Of a stretch of DNA of 64,000 nucleotides, positions 38,334-46,241 are shown piece by piece; the stretch's first letter is position 1; every line of letters starts with the position of its first letter. The notes under the pieces are model-generated. The model was not told the DNA's origin, made no database searches, and saw only the letters and a list, made by a program, of their open reading frames with translations. A program made the translations under genes and the position numbers. The stretch is from positions 1,192,501 to 1,256,500 of the forward strand of contig NZ_CP156084.1 of assembly GCF_040687965.1 (NCBI RefSeq), written 5' to 3'. Origin of the DNA: Methylocystis echinoides (GTDB taxonomy: Bacteria; Pseudomonadota; Alphaproteobacteria; Rhizobiales; Beijerinckiaceae).

Positions 38334-38825
38334 TTATTGCTTGCGGGTGAGCCGGCTGACCGCGCTTTTCGTCGCCATGATGGTGTCGAGCGACTGTGAG
38401 CGCTTCGACGTCGCCTTCGACACGGCGTTCTTGATCTCGTCGACCGAATAGGGCTTCGGGATCACCAGCACCGGCTCCAGCTCCCCTGTCTGCAGCCACT
38501 GGGGAACGGCGGTGACGAAGATTACGGCCGCGTCGATGCTTTTCAGCATCTCGTCGACCGCAACGATGCCGGAGCTGCCGTCAGCGAGCTTGACGTCCGC
38601 GACGACGACGGCCGGCCGCGCCTTCAGCGCGAGCGACAGCGCTTCTTCGTGCGTGCGGGCCGGGCCGATCACACGGTGGCCGAGATCGCTCACAATCAGC
38701 TCGATGTCCTTGGCGATGATGGACTCGTCTTCGATCACCAGCACGTCGAGCGCGCGGCGCTGTCGCTTGGTGCGGGGCGCCTGCGCCGTCTCGGGCGTCT
38801 GCGCGTCTTCAGAAGGGAGGTTCAC
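38334..38825 (-). CDS. stand-alone response-regulator receiver resembling the PhyR receiver domain
   Basis: About 163 residues from GTG 38825, 6 nt after GGAAGAGG. A ~25-residue charged N-terminus leads into a CheY-like receiver: acidic pair VIEDESIIAKDIELIV, phospho-acceptor Asp in VVVADVKLADGSSG near 84, Thr in IFVTAV and Lys in VIPKPYSV. ADVKLADGSSG and the surrounding phrases are close to the receiver of the general-stress regulator PhyR, but the sigma-like N-terminal domain of PhyR is absent. It would act as a single-domain regulator or phosphate sink. An EcfG-type promoter lies 112 bases upstream. Confidence 0.82.
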   Translation of the reverse strand: MNLPSEDAQTPETAQAPRTKRQRRALDVLVIEDESIIAKDIELIVSDLGHRVIGPARTHEEALSLALKARPAVVVADVKLADGSSGIVAVDEMLKSIDAAVIFVTAVPQWLQTGELEPVLVIPKPYSVDEIKNAVSKATSKRSQSLDTIMATKSAVSRLTRKQ

Positions 38826-38936
38826 GTTCTGCCTCTTCCTTTGCAGCGCCCGGCGGCTCCTAAAAGGTCGAAACCCGCTTCCCGAAGGGCGCCTGGGGCC
38901 GGCGGAGTGGGCGCGGCCATGGCTGCAATGCTGTTT

Positions 38937-38961
38937 AACGCGCCCATTCCCCAACCGTTCC
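38937..38961 (-). promoter_or_regulatory. EcfG-type general-stress promoter of the receiver gene
   Basis: On the minus strand GGAAC (38961-38957), 16-nt spacer, CGTT (38940-38937): an exact match to the alphaproteobacterial EcfG consensus GGAAC-N16/17-CGTT. Start would be near 38930, about 105 nt before the GTG. Confidence 0.6.
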
Positions 38962-39049
38962 GGCGGCTGGGCTTTTTCTTCAACGACTTGGCCGGCGCCT
39001 TTGCGTCACTTTGTCTCACCCGGCCTCGCCCAAACTGAGCAAGTCGTCA

Positions 39050-39078
39050 TTGATCGGGGCCGGGGCGCCCAATAGGGT
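39050..39078 (+). promoter_or_regulatory. sigma-70-type promoter of a small RNA
   Basis: TTGATC (39050-39055), 17-nt spacer, TAGGGT (39073-39078). The start near 39085 coincides with the first hairpin of the RNA below. Confidence 0.5.
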
Positions 39079-39084
39079 TGCGCC

Positions 39085-39168
39085 AGTCAGCCCTTCCCTC
39101 AGCTGACATCGCCCTCCTCGGGCGTTCTCCCCCGACTTGGGCTGCTGGCGACAGCAGCCCTTTTTCTT
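39085..39168 (+). ncRNA. candidate trans-acting small RNA with anti-Shine-Dalgarno loops
   Basis: Three hairpins in 84 nt with no coding frame. Hairpin 1 GTCAGC/GCTGAC (39086-39091/39102-39107) exposes loop CCTTCCCTCA. Hairpin 2 CGCCC/GGGCG (39110-39114/39120-39124) exposes TCCTC. A single-stranded TTCTCCCCC follows, then a strong terminator. C-rich, unpaired anti-Shine-Dalgarno loops plus an intrinsic terminator are the hallmark of the alpha-r14 and cuckoo (CcsR) RNA families of alphaproteobacteria. No neighbouring + strand gene explains the terminator, which supports an independent RNA gene. It may repress translation of many mRNAs. Confidence 0.6.
39139..39168 (+). terminator. intrinsic terminator of the small RNA
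   Basis: GGGCTGCTG-GCGA-CAGCAGCCC followed by TTTTTCTT: perfect 9-bp stem, GNRA loop and T run on the + strand. Confidence 0.85.
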
Positions 39169-39251
39169 CGACCTGGCGGTCGTTCACTTGCAGTCGGCCG
39201 CGTTCAAAAGCGGGAGCGCGGCGTCATGAATGACGCGCGCCTCGCCGGCGC

Positions 39252-41300
39252 CTAGACGCCCTTCGTGAGAAACGGCCGTGGCGCCTGGGGCCGCGGCCGG
39301 CCCTTCTGCGCCACGCGACGCCCCTCCCCCGCCCGGCCGGTCCCGGCCGGCTGCCAGGCCGGCACGAGCTGATGCTTGCCCGGCCCGATGAGATCGGCGC
39401 GGCCCATGGCCTTCAAGGCGTCGCGCAGCACGGGCCAGTTTTCGGGATCGTGATAGCGCAGGAACGCCTTGTGCAGGCGGCGCTGGCGCAGGCCCTTCAC
39501 CGCGTCGACCGGCTCCGAGACGCCGCGACGCACCGGCTTCAGCGGATTGAAGCCGCTGTGATACATCGCCGTGGCGAGCGCCATGGGCGACGGCAGATAG
39601 GTCTGGACCTGATCGGCGCGATATTTGTTGCGCTTCAGCCAAAGCGCCAGATTCATCATGTCCTCATCCGTCGTGCCGGGGTGGGCGGCGATAAAATAGG
39701 GGATGAGGAAATAATCCTTCTTCGCCGCCCGCGCCGCGGCGTCGAAGAGCTGCTTGAACCGATCGTAGGCGCCGATGCCCGGCTTCATCATCTTCGAAAG
39801 CGGCCCGGCTTCCGTATGTTCGGGCGCGATCTTCAGATAGCCGCCGACATGATGCTCGACGAGTTCGCGCACATAGGCCGAGCTTTTGACGGCGAGATCG
39901 TAACGCACGCCGGATGCGACGAAAACCTTCTTGACCCCCGGGATCGCCCGCGCCTTGCGATAGAGCTGGATCAAGGCCTCGTGGCTGGTGTCGAGATTCT
40001 TGCAGACATCTGGATAAACGCAGGACGGGCGCCGGCAAAGCGCCTCCGTCTCGCGATCCTTGCAGGCCATGCGATACATATTGGCGGTCGGCCCGCCGAT
40101 GTCGGAAATGACTCCGGTGAAGCCCTCCGTCTTATCGCGGATCGTTTCGATCTCGCGCAGGATGGAGCCCTCCGAGCGCGACTGAATGATGCGTCCCTCA
40201 TGTTCGGTGATGGAGCAGAAGGAGCAGCCGCCGAAACAGCCGCGCATGATCGTCACCGAATGACGGATCATCTCCCAGGCAGGAATTTTCGCGCCGCCGT
40301 AGGCCGGATGCGGCGCGCGCGCAAAGGGCAGCTCATAGACCGCGTCCATTTCCGCCATGGTCAGCGGGATCGGCGGCGCCGTGAGCCAGACGTCCTTGTC
40401 GCCGTGGCGCTGCACGAGCGGGCGGGCGTTGCCGGGATTGCTCTCCTTGTGCAGCACGCGCGAGGCGCGGGCGTACGACTCTGGATCGCCGCGCACCTGC
40501 TCGAAGGACGGCAGGCGGATGACGATCTTCTCCGCCTCTTCGCCGGTCCCCCGGCGGCGGCCTTCGCTCGGATCGTCGAGATCGTCGGCGGCCGCCTCGG
40601 TCCAGCCGTCGGGCGTCGCATCACGCAGCAGGGCGAGACCGCGAAGGTTTGAAAAATCCTGGTCGAGCCCGCTTTTCGCGATGCGATGCGCGACATCGAC
40701 GAGCGCACGCTCCGCATTGCCATAGAGCAGCAGGTCGGCCTTGGCGTCGAGCAGGATGGCGCGGCGCACCTTGTCGGACCAATAGTCGTAATGGGCGATG
40801 CGGCGCAGCGACGCCTCAATGCCGCCGAGCAGGATGGGCGCGTCCGGGAAGGCCTCGCGCGCGCGCTGCGCGTAGACGATGACGGCCCGATCCGGCCTTT
40901 TGCCGCCCTCTCCACCCGGCGTGTAGGAATCATTGTGCCGCAAGCGGCGATCCGAGGTGTAGCGGTTCACCATGGAATCCATGTTGCCGCTGGTCACGCC
41001 GAAGAAGAGATTGGGCCGCCCGAGCGCGCGGAAGGCGGACGCGTCGCGCCAGTCCGGCTGGGCGATAATGCCGACGCGGAAGCCCTGCGCCTCCAGCAGC
41101 CGGCCGACGATCGCCATGCCGAAGCTCGGATGGTCGATATAGGCGTCGCCGGTGACGAGGATCACGTCGCAGGAATCCCAGCCCAGCGCCTCCATTTCGG
41201 CGCGCGACATGGGCAGGAAGGGCGCGACCCCGAAGCGCTGCGCCCAGTATTTACGGTAGGAAAAAAGCGGCTTTACGGCCTGCGGTTCGAGAGTGGCCAT
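39252..41300 (-). CDS. YgiQ-family radical SAM protein
   Basis: About 682 residues. The N-terminal region ([31 protein letters not shown], residues ~31-61) is diagnostic for YgiQ. The radical SAM cluster motif CFGGCSFC (CxxxCxxC) lies near 355 and [16 protein letters not shown] near 478. A basic Pro/Arg C-terminal tail follows. It binds a 4Fe-4S cluster and SAM; the reaction of the family is unknown. It stands alone on the minus strand, divergent from the aminotransferase gene. Confidence 0.92.
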   Translation of the reverse strand: MATLEPQAVKPLFSYRKYWAQRFGVAPFLPMSRAEMEALGWDSCDVILVTGDAYIDHPSFGMAIVGRLLEAQGFRVGIIAQPDWRDASAFRALGRPNLFFGVTSGNMDSMVNRYTSDRRLRHNDSYTPGGEGGKRPDRAVIVYAQRAREAFPDAPILLGGIEASLRRIAHYDYWSDKVRRAILLDAKADLLLYGNAERALVDVAHRIAKSGLDQDFSNLRGLALLRDATPDGWTEAAADDLDDPSEGRRRGTGEEAEKIVIRLPSFEQVRGDPESYARASRVLHKESNPGNARPLVQRHGDKDVWLTAPPIPLTMAEMDAVYELPFARAPHPAYGGAKIPAWEMIRHSVTIMRGCFGGCSFCSITEHEGRIIQSRSEGSILREIETIRDKTEGFTGVISDIGGPTANMYRMACKDRETEALCRRPSCVYPDVCKNLDTSHEALIQLYRKARAIPGVKKVFVASGVRYDLAVKSSAYVRELVEHHVGGYLKIAPEHTEAGPLSKMMKPGIGAYDRFKQLFDAAARAAKKDYFLIPYFIAAHPGTTDEDMMNLALWLKRNKYRADQVQTYLPSPMALATAMYHSGFNPLKPVRRGVSEPVDAVKGLRQRRLHKAFLRYHDPENWPVLRDALKAMGRADLIGPGKHQLVPAWQPAGTGRAGEGRRVAQKGRPRPQAPRPFLTKGV

Positions 41301-41503
41301 GACCTAGCGGTTTTTATGAAAGGAACGACCGGCGGCGCCGGATCTTTGACGCCATTCTACCACAGGCCGCCAGCTGAATGCATTAGCGCCGCGCCAGGAA
41401 GACGGGGCCGCCCGCCCGCATGCTATTGAAGAAGGTCTAACGCTCGGGCTAGGGAAGCGGCGTCAGCCTGCCAGAGGGTCGGCCGCTCGCTTTCAGGACG
41501 CTC

Positions 41504-42679
41504 ATGCACGACTCCCGCCGCCTTCAGGCTGTTCAGACGCCCATCATCCCCGTGATCGCCGATCTGATCCGCGCTCATCCCGGCACGATTTCGCTTGGCC
41601 AGGGGGTCGTCAATTACGGGCCCCCGCCGGCCGCCGCCGAGGAAATCGCGCGCTTCCTCGCCGAGCCCGACAACAACAAATATCAGGCCACGTCGGGCGT
41701 CCCGTCGTTGCTCGAGGCGCTGTCCCGGAAGCTCGCGGCGGAGAATGGCGTCGCCGTGGGCCCTGGCCACGGCAACCGGCTGATGGTCACCGCCGGGGGC
41801 AATCAGGCGTTCCTCAACGTCGTGCTCGCCATTCTCGATCCGGGAGACGAGGTCATCCTCCCGGTTCCCTATTATTTCAATCACGAGATGGCCATTGTTA
41901 TGGCCAACACGCGCCCGGTTCTCGTCGAGACCGACGCGAACCACCAGCTCGATCTCGACGCCATCCGCGCCGCCATCACGCCGCGCACGCGGGCGATCGT
42001 CACCATCTCGCCCAATAATCCATCCGGCGCCGTTTATCCGAAAGAAGCGCTAAGCGCCGTCAATGCGCTTTGCGCCGAGCGCGGACTCTTCCATGTGAGC
42101 GACGAGGCCTATGAGTATTTTACTTATGACGGCGCCAAGCCGTTCTCACCGGCGTCGATCCAGGGCGCCGCCGCGCATACGATTTCACTTTACTCCATGT
42201 CCAAGGCCTATGGCTTCGCGAGCTGGCGGATCGGCTGGATGGTCTTTCCCGAGTCGCTCGAGCCGGCGATGCGAAAGGTTCAGGACACGGTGATCATCTG
42301 TCCGCCCGTCATTGCTCAATACGCCGCCGTCGGGGCGCTCGGGGCGGGTCGCGCCTTCGTGCAGAAGCAGGTGGACAGGCTTGGTCAGACGCGCGCCATG
42401 GTGAAGAGCCAACTCTCGGCGTTGGAAGAGGCCGGACTGGCCGAGCTTCCGCACGCCGCCGGGGCGCTCTATTTCCTCCTGCGACTGAAATCGAAGATGG
42501 GGCCGCTCGATTACGCATCGAAGCTCATTCGCGAGCATGGCGTTGCGGTCATTCCCGGCGACGCCTTTGGCCTGACTCGAGGCTGCCATTTGCGCGTCGC
42601 CTACGGCGCCTTGCGACCGGAGACCGCCGTCGAAGGCGTCGGCCGCCTCGTCGCGGGCGTCAGGGCGCTCGCCGATTGA
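41504..42679 (+). CDS. PLP-dependent aminotransferase (class I/II)
   Basis: About 391 residues. AGGA lies 6 nt before the ATG. Fold type I features: TISLGQGVVNYGPPP near 29, TAGGNQAFLNVVLAI near 97, the Asn/Pro loop SPNNPSG near 165 and the PLP lysine in SMSKAYGFASWRIGW near 230; a conserved Arg (LRVAYG) near 366 binds the substrate carboxylate. It transfers an amino group between an amino acid and a 2-oxo acid; the specificity is not readable. It stands alone. Confidence 0.9.
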   Translation: MHDSRRLQAVQTPIIPVIADLIRAHPGTISLGQGVVNYGPPPAAAEEIARFLAEPDNNKYQATSGVPSLLEALSRKLAAENGVAVGPGHGNRLMVTAGGNQAFLNVVLAILDPGDEVILPVPYYFNHEMAIVMANTRPVLVETDANHQLDLDAIRAAITPRTRAIVTISPNNPSGAVYPKEALSAVNALCAERGLFHVSDEAYEYFTYDGAKPFSPASIQGAAAHTISLYSMSKAYGFASWRIGWMVFPESLEPAMRKVQDTVIICPPVIAQYAAVGALGAGRAFVQKQVDRLGQTRAMVKSQLSALEEAGLAELPHAAGALYFLLRLKSKMGPLDYASKLIREHGVAVIPGDAFGLTRGCHLRVAYGALRPETAVEGVGRLVAGVRALAD

Positions 42680-42749
42680 GGGAAGAACGGCGGAACGCGG
42701 GTTGGCTTTCGCAGGTTCTCGCTGCGGCCGATCGCATAGGAGGAGGCCC

Positions 42750-42998
42750 ATGGACACGCGCGCCGCGCTTCTTCTCGTCGTTCTTTGCGTCGTCAGCGCC
42801 GCGCCGGCGCTGGCGCAAAATGAACGGCCCGGCGACGAAAGCGGCGACAGGGGCGGAAGCCTGAGCGAGAAGCTCGACAAGGGGAAGGGCGTAATCAAGC
42901 CCGCGCCGGGCGTCGACCCCCATATCGTGAAGCCCGCCCCTGACCTTCCGCCGCAATCCACGCCTGTAATTCCGCCGCCCGCGCCGCAGGCCAAGTGA
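42750..42998 (+). CDS. small secreted Pro-rich protein
   Basis: About 82 residues from ATG 42750, preceded by AGGAGGA. Signal peptide to ~residue 21 (APALAQ), then an Asp/Gly-rich, Lys/Pro-rich chain with repeated KPAP motifs, probably unstructured in the periplasm. No family recognised. It follows the aminotransferase by 70 nt. Confidence 0.6.
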   Translation: MDTRAALLLVVLCVVSAAPALAQNERPGDESGDRGGSLSEKLDKGKGVIKPAPGVDPHIVKPAPDLPPQSTPVIPPPAPQAK

Positions 42999-43190
42999 CG
43001 CGACGTGCGCGCAACGGCGACGGTCTGGACCGGTTTTCTCGCTTCGAAAAAGCGACGGGCGCGCGTCACAGCACCGTCTTCGGGAAACGACAGCGAGACG
43101 CTCTGCAGTTTCAACTTCTCTTCGCTGTCGCCGGCTCTATCTTGAGCGTAGCTTCAAGTCGAAATGTTTCGCTTTCGGCTTGGAGGAAAA

Positions 43191-43712
43191 ATGAAGACGA
43201 CTTGCTACTTGCGTTTTTGTGGCGCAGCAATCCTGTCGCTGGCGTTCGCGTCCCCTTCAGCCGCGACCTGCGTGAGACCGAGCGGTGAATACGCTGGACA
43301 GGGCGGCGGATCCGTCGTCTCTGTAGATGGAAAGCTTCTGGGCGCACAAACGGAAAGATGGTCCCTCACTTTCCCGACCTTCAAGAATTCTGGCGTTGTG
43401 TCGATGTCGGCGACCGTAAGAATGGCTCTGCCCGGCGCCCCTTTGGGGGGCATATTGGAACTCTTCAATGGGACGACATACCCTTTCGATGAGACCAAGG
43501 TATACTCAGCATGGGATCCCACCACCTGTAGCGGCGTTCTTCGCGGCGTGGGCGGCTGGGCCTCTTTCGGCTCCGGAAAGATCCTGATTCAGCGCCAATA
43601 TAGTTTCACCAGCGCCGATAATGGCCGCGTCGTCACACTGGCCCTGGGTTACGACGCGAAGACCTCTGAGCCCTATTTCCCCGCCTACGTCATCCGGCTC
43701 GAAAAGCAGTAG
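43191..43712 (+). CDS. secreted protein of unknown function
   Basis: About 173 residues from ATG 43191 (MKTTCYLRFCG), preceded by GGAGG; the frame is open nine codons upstream. Signal peptide to ~residue 24 (SPSAA). The mature part is beta-rich (GEYAGQGGGSVVSVDGK, then YSFTSADNGRVVTLALGYD) with two Cys, at its start and near 115. It looks like a periplasmic beta-sandwich. No family recognised. Confidence 0.65.
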   Translation: MKTTCYLRFCGAAILSLAFASPSAATCVRPSGEYAGQGGGSVVSVDGKLLGAQTERWSLTFPTFKNSGVVSMSATVRMALPGAPLGGILELFNGTTYPFDETKVYSAWDPTTCSGVLRGVGGWASFGSGKILIQRQYSFTSADNGRVVTLALGYDAKTSEPYFPAYVIRLEKQ

Positions 43713-43794
43713 TCGATCCAAAGAACGGAAGCGCGCTCCTATCCAGGATTTCCGCATCTCGAGGCGGGAGCGCGCGCGCAACGCGGTTACGCCC

Positions 43795-44253
43795 TTAAAC
43801 ATGCTCCTTCAGCGCCCGGACGAGCTTGACCAGCCTGCGCATGACCCGCTGCCAGACAGACTCATATCTGGCGCGGATGACCGGTCGCCCATCCTTGACG
43901 ACGAGGCGCCAGCCGTCGTTCGGGCCCCTCTCGAGCAGCCCCTTGCTTTCCAGCAGGCTGAGCTTTCTGCGAACCGTCTCGCGCGGTATCGTCGTGATCT
44001 GCGCAATGCGCGACAGGGTCAAATGATGATGATGCTGTTGCGGTCCCGCTTCTTCTGACGCCGCGTTGATGCGTTCGTCTCGCAGGTAATAGCGGGAGAT
44101 CGAGATGAAGATGAGCAGAGCGTCCAGATCCCCTTCGAAAATCGCCCGCATGTCGACGAGGTGCGCGAACAGGAACTCGAGCAGTTCGTGCTGAAATTTG
44201 ACGTAGTTCTCCTCGACGATGGTCTGAGGGATGTCCGGCTTCGCATCCATCAT
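43795..44253 (-). CDS. winged helix-turn-helix transcriptional regulator
   Basis: About 152 residues. The N-terminal ~70 are helical (a likely dimerisation part), followed by a winged helix: LTLSRIAQITTIPRETVRRKLSLLESKGLLER near 78-109, a Crp/MarR-like recognition helix, then the wing GWRLVVKDGRPVI. A His run (HHHH) near 74 is notable. It lacks a cyclic-nucleotide domain, so the effector is unknown. A 12-bp perfect palindrome lies 66 bp upstream and may be its operator. Convergent with the secreted protein gene. Confidence 0.75.
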   Translation of the reverse strand: MMDAKPDIPQTIVEENYVKFQHELLEFLFAHLVDMRAIFEGDLDALLIFISISRYYLRDERINAASEEAGPQQHHHHLTLSRIAQITTIPRETVRRKLSLLESKGLLERGPNDGWRLVVKDGRPVIRARYESVWQRVMRRLVKLVRALKEHV

Positions 44254-44652
44254 CTTGGCCCTCTTACGCCTTTAACGAAGCGAGCCTGTTTCGCCCGCGG
44301 CGCAGAATTCAATCACGTCGACAATTGTCGTTCAGGCGGAAATCGAAAGAAAAAAACCGTTGGCGCAGGCGGTCGGCGACAGTTGGAAAAGCGCCTGTTT
44401 CGCCGTTTTACGCCATGAGATTTGGCGCACAGGTAAACATAAGCGATCCAGGAATCAAGCGCGGGGCGCGACCACAGCGGCGCCGCCCATGGCGCGCTCA
44501 AGCGGCGCCGGAGCGGTGAATCAAGCGCAGGGGCTCTCGGAAGGCCCGCTGGTCCTCAGCGCATTTCCCTTCTCAACAAATCGGCCGCGGCGATGACCCA
44601 TCGCCTCGTTGCGTTTATATCCATTGAGGTCCACTCCAGCCCGCCGGCCCCG
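44254..44652. other. 399-base region without a clear gene
   Basis: It holds the promoter region of the regulator gene with the palindrome at 44319-44330. Short open frames here lack ribosome binding sites and look random. Confidence 0.5.
44319..44330. promoter_or_regulatory. palindrome CGACAATTGTCG, possible operator
   Basis: A perfect 12-bp palindrome 66 bp upstream of the winged-helix regulator start. This is the size and position expected for an autoregulatory operator. Confidence 0.4.
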
Positions 44653-44910
44653 ATGAAACGGTTCTCGACTCTTTCCTGCACGCTGATTTTTGCGCTCAAC
44701 GCATCGACGGCCCTGCCGCGCGTCCGTCACGAGCCTCCCGGGTCCGACCAAGCTTTCTGCGCCTTTGAAGCGCAGAAGGCGGTGGCGCGACGCCACCGAC
44801 TGGCCGCCAGCGGGAGCGGCTCCGACGCCTTGGGGATTTATGCAAATCCGCAAATGAGCCTGGAAGCGGACAACGCTTTCGATGCTTGCGTCCGAAGACA
44901 GACTCGGTAG
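44653..44910 (+). CDS. possible small secreted protein
   Basis: About 85 residues starting MKRFSTLSCTLIFALNAS, which looks like a signal peptide, followed by a Cys pair (AFCAF and DACVRR). No good ribosome binding site is seen and no family is recognised, so this is a weak call; an ATG/GTG upstream in the same frame at 44593 exists. Confidence 0.3.
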   Translation: MKRFSTLSCTLIFALNASTALPRVRHEPPGSDQAFCAFEAQKAVARRHRLAASGSGSDALGIYANPQMSLEADNAFDACVRRQTR

Positions 44911-45009
44911 CGCGGGCTTGTACGCGCGCGGGCGGTCTCGAGATCAGTCGACATGGTCGGATCAAAGAGCGCGAAGCCGCAGATCTTTGACGGATGGTTG
45001 CGCGGGCGA

Positions 45010-45086
45010 TGGTAGCGGAGGAGGGATTCGAACCCCCGACACAAGGATTATGATTCCTCTGCTCTAGCCGACTGAGCTACTCCGCC
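45010..45086 (-). tRNA. tRNA-Met (CAT), elongator type
   Basis: On the minus strand GGCGGAG/CTCCGCT acceptor stem with encoded CCA, D-arm GTAGCTCAGTCGGCTAGAGC, anticodon stem GAGGA/TCCTT around loop ATCATAA (anticodon CAT) and T-loop GGTTCGAATCC. A paired G1 and A-T rich features of initiators (CCC in the anticodon stem) are absent, so it is elongator Met rather than fMet. Confidence 0.93.
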
Positions 45087-45174
45087 CCGACTGTCTTGAC
45101 GCAGCCTTTCTGGAACGCGAGCGATATAGGTCGGCGCCGCGCGCCAAGTCAAGACGCTAGGTTCGCCGCGCCCG

Positions 45175-45207
45175 AAAAAGGCGCCCCCGCTCATCCGAGC
45201 GGGCGCC
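45175..45207 (-). terminator. orphan intrinsic terminator (minus strand)
   Basis: Read on the minus strand: GGCGCCCGCTC-GGAT-GAGCGGGGGCGCC (one 2-nt bulge) followed by TTTTT. No minus-strand gene lies upstream of it, only the leader of the phosphoribulokinase gene on the other strand. Confidence 0.5.
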
Positions 45208-45353
45208 GACAGGCGATCAAAGTCCCGACCGCGCGGCTTTCGGCGCCTCAAGAGCCTTTTCTTTGCCGGTCCGGCATGCGACAAGCCGGGCGCGGCCGAC
45301 CTAAGGGCGGGTCACGCCGCAAGCTCGACAGGAACTCTCCGGATAGCGCGCCC

Positions 45354-46229
45354 ATGTCGGTCAAACACCCCATCATCTCGATCACCGGCTCATCCGGGGC
45401 CGGCACGAGTTCCGTCAAGCAGACTTTCGAGCAGATTTTCCGGCGCGAGCGCATCGAGGTCGCCTATGTCGAAGGCGACAGTTTCCATCGCTACAACCGC
45501 GAACAGATGAAGGTGAAGATGGCCGAGGCGCAGGCCGGCGGCGTCTATCATTTCAGCCATTTCGGCGCGACCGCCAACCTCCTCGTGGAGCTGGAGAATC
45601 TCTTTCGCGAATATGGCGAGACCGGCTCCGGCCGCTATCGCCATTACGCGCATGACGAGAACGAGGCCGCGGTGCTCGGCGTGCCGCCGGGCGAGTTCAC
45701 CGATTGGGAGGAGTTGCCGCCCAATACGGACATCCTCTTCTACGAGGGCCTGCACGGCGCCGTGGTCACGGACGAGGTCAACGTCGCCCGCTACGCGGAC
45801 CTCAAGATCGGCGTGGTGCCGGTCATCAACCTCGAATGGACGCAGAAGCTTCACCGCGACCGCCAGGCGCGCGGCTATACGACGGAGGCCGTCACCGAGA
45901 CGATCCTGCGCCGCATGCACGATTACGTGCATTACATCTGCCCGCAGTTTTCCGAAACCGACATCAACTTCCAGCGCGCGCCGACGGTCGACACCTCGAA
46001 CCCTTTCGTCGCGCGCTCCATTCCCACCCCCGACGAATCCATCGTCGTGATCCGCTTCCGCGAGCCGCGCGGGGTTGATTTCCCCTATCTGGTGGCGATG
46101 ATCGCCGGAAGCTGGATGTCGCGGGCAAATTCCATCGTCATCCCGGGCAACAAGCTCGATCTTGCGATGCAACTCATCCTCACGCCGAGGATTCTCGAAC
46201 TCGTCAAGCGCCGCAAGAGCGCGACGTGA
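45354..46229 (+). CDS. cbbP: phosphoribulokinase
   Basis: About 291 residues, typical of the class I bacterial (octameric) enzyme. Walker A GSSGAGTSSVK near residue 12, then the substrate-binding EGDSFHRYNREQMK near 41 and FYEGLHGAVV near 130. ATG 45354 starts the domain directly; an open frame continues upstream without homology. It phosphorylates ribulose 5-phosphate to ribulose bisphosphate, a reaction specific to the Calvin cycle. It opens a four-gene cluster with transketolase, aldolase and, 97 nt further on, ribulose-phosphate epimerase. Confidence 0.95.
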   Translation: MSVKHPIISITGSSGAGTSSVKQTFEQIFRRERIEVAYVEGDSFHRYNREQMKVKMAEAQAGGVYHFSHFGATANLLVELENLFREYGETGSGRYRHYAHDENEAAVLGVPPGEFTDWEELPPNTDILFYEGLHGAVVTDEVNVARYADLKIGVVPVINLEWTQKLHRDRQARGYTTEAVTETILRRMHDYVHYICPQFSETDINFQRAPTVDTSNPFVARSIPTPDESIVVIRFREPRGVDFPYLVAMIAGSWMSRANSIVIPGNKLDLAMQLILTPRILELVKRRKSAT

Positions 46230-46241
46230 AAGTTTAAGGAC

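Noticed and set aside
39372-40652. Long + strand open frame inside the radical SAM gene
   Set aside because: Antisense shadow; the minus strand has the intact cluster motif.
43731-43775. Inverted repeat GCGCGCTCC/GGAGCGCGC between convergent genes
   Set aside because: 27-nt loop and no T run; too weak to call a terminator.
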